NCBI RefSeq assembly: GCF_000188695.1
Contig: NW_004754904.1
Span: forward strand, 139,054 to 151,553
Direction: 5' to 3'
DNA: 12,500 nt
Source of the DNA: Salpingoeca rosetta
Taxonomy: Eukaryota; Opisthokonta; Choanoflagellata; Craspedida; Salpingoecidae
The notes under the pieces were generated by a model. That model had not been told where the DNA came from, ran no database searches, and saw only the letters and a list, made by a program, of their open reading frames with translations. The position numbers were made by a program, and so were the translations under genes. Positions 12,037-12,500 of this stretch are shown here, piece by piece (position 1 is the stretch's first letter; every line of letters begins with the position of its first letter).

Positions 12037-12500
12037 ATGTCGTTCAAGCCAGGCGAGGTGCGCTGCACTGGTTACTATCATGACGTGTTCCGTGGGCGGA
12101 GCAAGCGGGCGGCGGGCGCTTGTGCTCGCGTCATCACTCTCTTCTGCTTCGTACTTGCAGTTTAGTCATGTTCTCCACCACCATCGCCTACCTACCCCAG
12201 GTGGACGATCTGGCATCGCTGCCTGACCTGAACCAGGAAGTGTTGTTGCGAGAGCTCAAAGTTCGCTATGAACGCGACACCATCTACGTACGTCTGTGTG
12301 CGTGTGTGTTGTGTGTGTGTGTTGTGTGTGTGTGTGTGTGTGTTGTATGTGTGTGTGCATGTGTGATTGTGGGACTGAACGTGACAATTCGCTTGTGAGC
12401 AGGATGTGCACTAACAGCTACCCCCTACCTTCCCACCTGCGCATCCGCTGGTACCACCACAGAGCTATGTTGGCGACATCCTTGTGGCTGTCAATCCGTT
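12037..12500 (+). CDS. Myosin heavy chain, start of motor domain (partial)
   Basis: Exon 12201-12287 encodes VDDLASLPDLNQEVLLRELK and continues to RDTIY. After intron 12288-12462, exon 12463-12500 gives SYVGDILVAVNPF, running off the window. This is the universal myosin N-terminal motor segment (V-D-D-L ... L-x-x-R-Y ... I-Y-x-Y-x-G-x-I-L-V-A-V-N-P), which precedes the P-loop. Two starts fit. ATG at 12037 gives MSFKPGE, which splices in frame (donor gtgcgc at 12058, acceptor ctaccccag ending 12200) into VDDL. ATG at 12168 gives MFSTTIAYLPQ, which reads straight into VDDL. I slightly favour the first, because intron 12058-12200 ends in a good acceptor. A third reading places an intron in the 5' UTR ending at 12160. 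Both starts give a very short N-terminus without the SH3-like domain of class II myosins. The YVGDILVAVNPF form resembles class III and other unconventional myosins, but the class cannot be fixed here. Confidence 0.88.
12294..12365 (+). repeat. (GT)n tract after the myosin donor at 12288
   Basis: GTGTGCGTGTGTGTTGTGTG-type repeats start within ten bases of the donor gtacgt and fill the first half of intron 12288-12462. Confidence 0.92.

Overview
The window is intron-rich eukaryotic DNA. Short coding exons (about 40-170 bp) are joined by GT-AG introns of mostly 65-400 bp. Genes are packed on both strands, and introns and spacers are full of (CA)n/(GT)n and TTG-rich simple repeats. A complete MPP-type MAGUK beside myosin genes suggests a holozoan protist. 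A choanoflagellate of the Salpingoeca/Monosiga kind is my best guess; this rests on gene content and intron style, not on a search. Nothing looks bacterial, viral or CRISPR-like.

Layout, left to right. (1) 194-869, +: the last three exons of a calmodulin-superfamily gene, most like a myosin essential light chain. Its 5' part lies outside the window. (2) 870-1792: intergenic, with simple repeats. (3) 1793-3028, -: a type II membrane protein with a GT25-like glycosyltransferase domain. It is readable only across three frame changes and seems to lack the acidic catalytic motif. (4) 3029-3338: a short head-to-head promoter interval. (5) 3339-8523, +: a complete MAGUK of the MPP/p55 type, with two L27 domains, PDZ, SH3 and guanylate-kinase-like (GUK) domains in 19 coding exons and 573 predicted residues. 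A polyadenylation signal follows it. (6) 8939-11036, -: a three-exon, 490-residue protein with an N-terminal von Willebrand A (VWA) domain, an intact MIDAS and one hydrophobic helix at the extreme C-terminus. It looks like a tail-anchored cytosolic VWA protein. (7) 11178-11610, -: a weak candidate for two exons of an unrecognised gene. (8) 12037 to the window end, +: the start of a myosin motor domain.

No operon logic applies. The MAGUK would be a membrane-polarity scaffold, the light chain and myosin belong to the actin-motor system, and the glycosyltransferase would act in the secretory pathway.

Two observations deserve most attention. First, the intronic repeats are oriented with respect to splicing: on the sense strand, GT repeats follow 5' splice sites and CA repeats precede 3' splice sites, in genes on both strands. 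Second, the tail-anchored VWA protein has an architecture I do not recognise. All exon models were read by eye from splice consensus, frame continuity and family homology.
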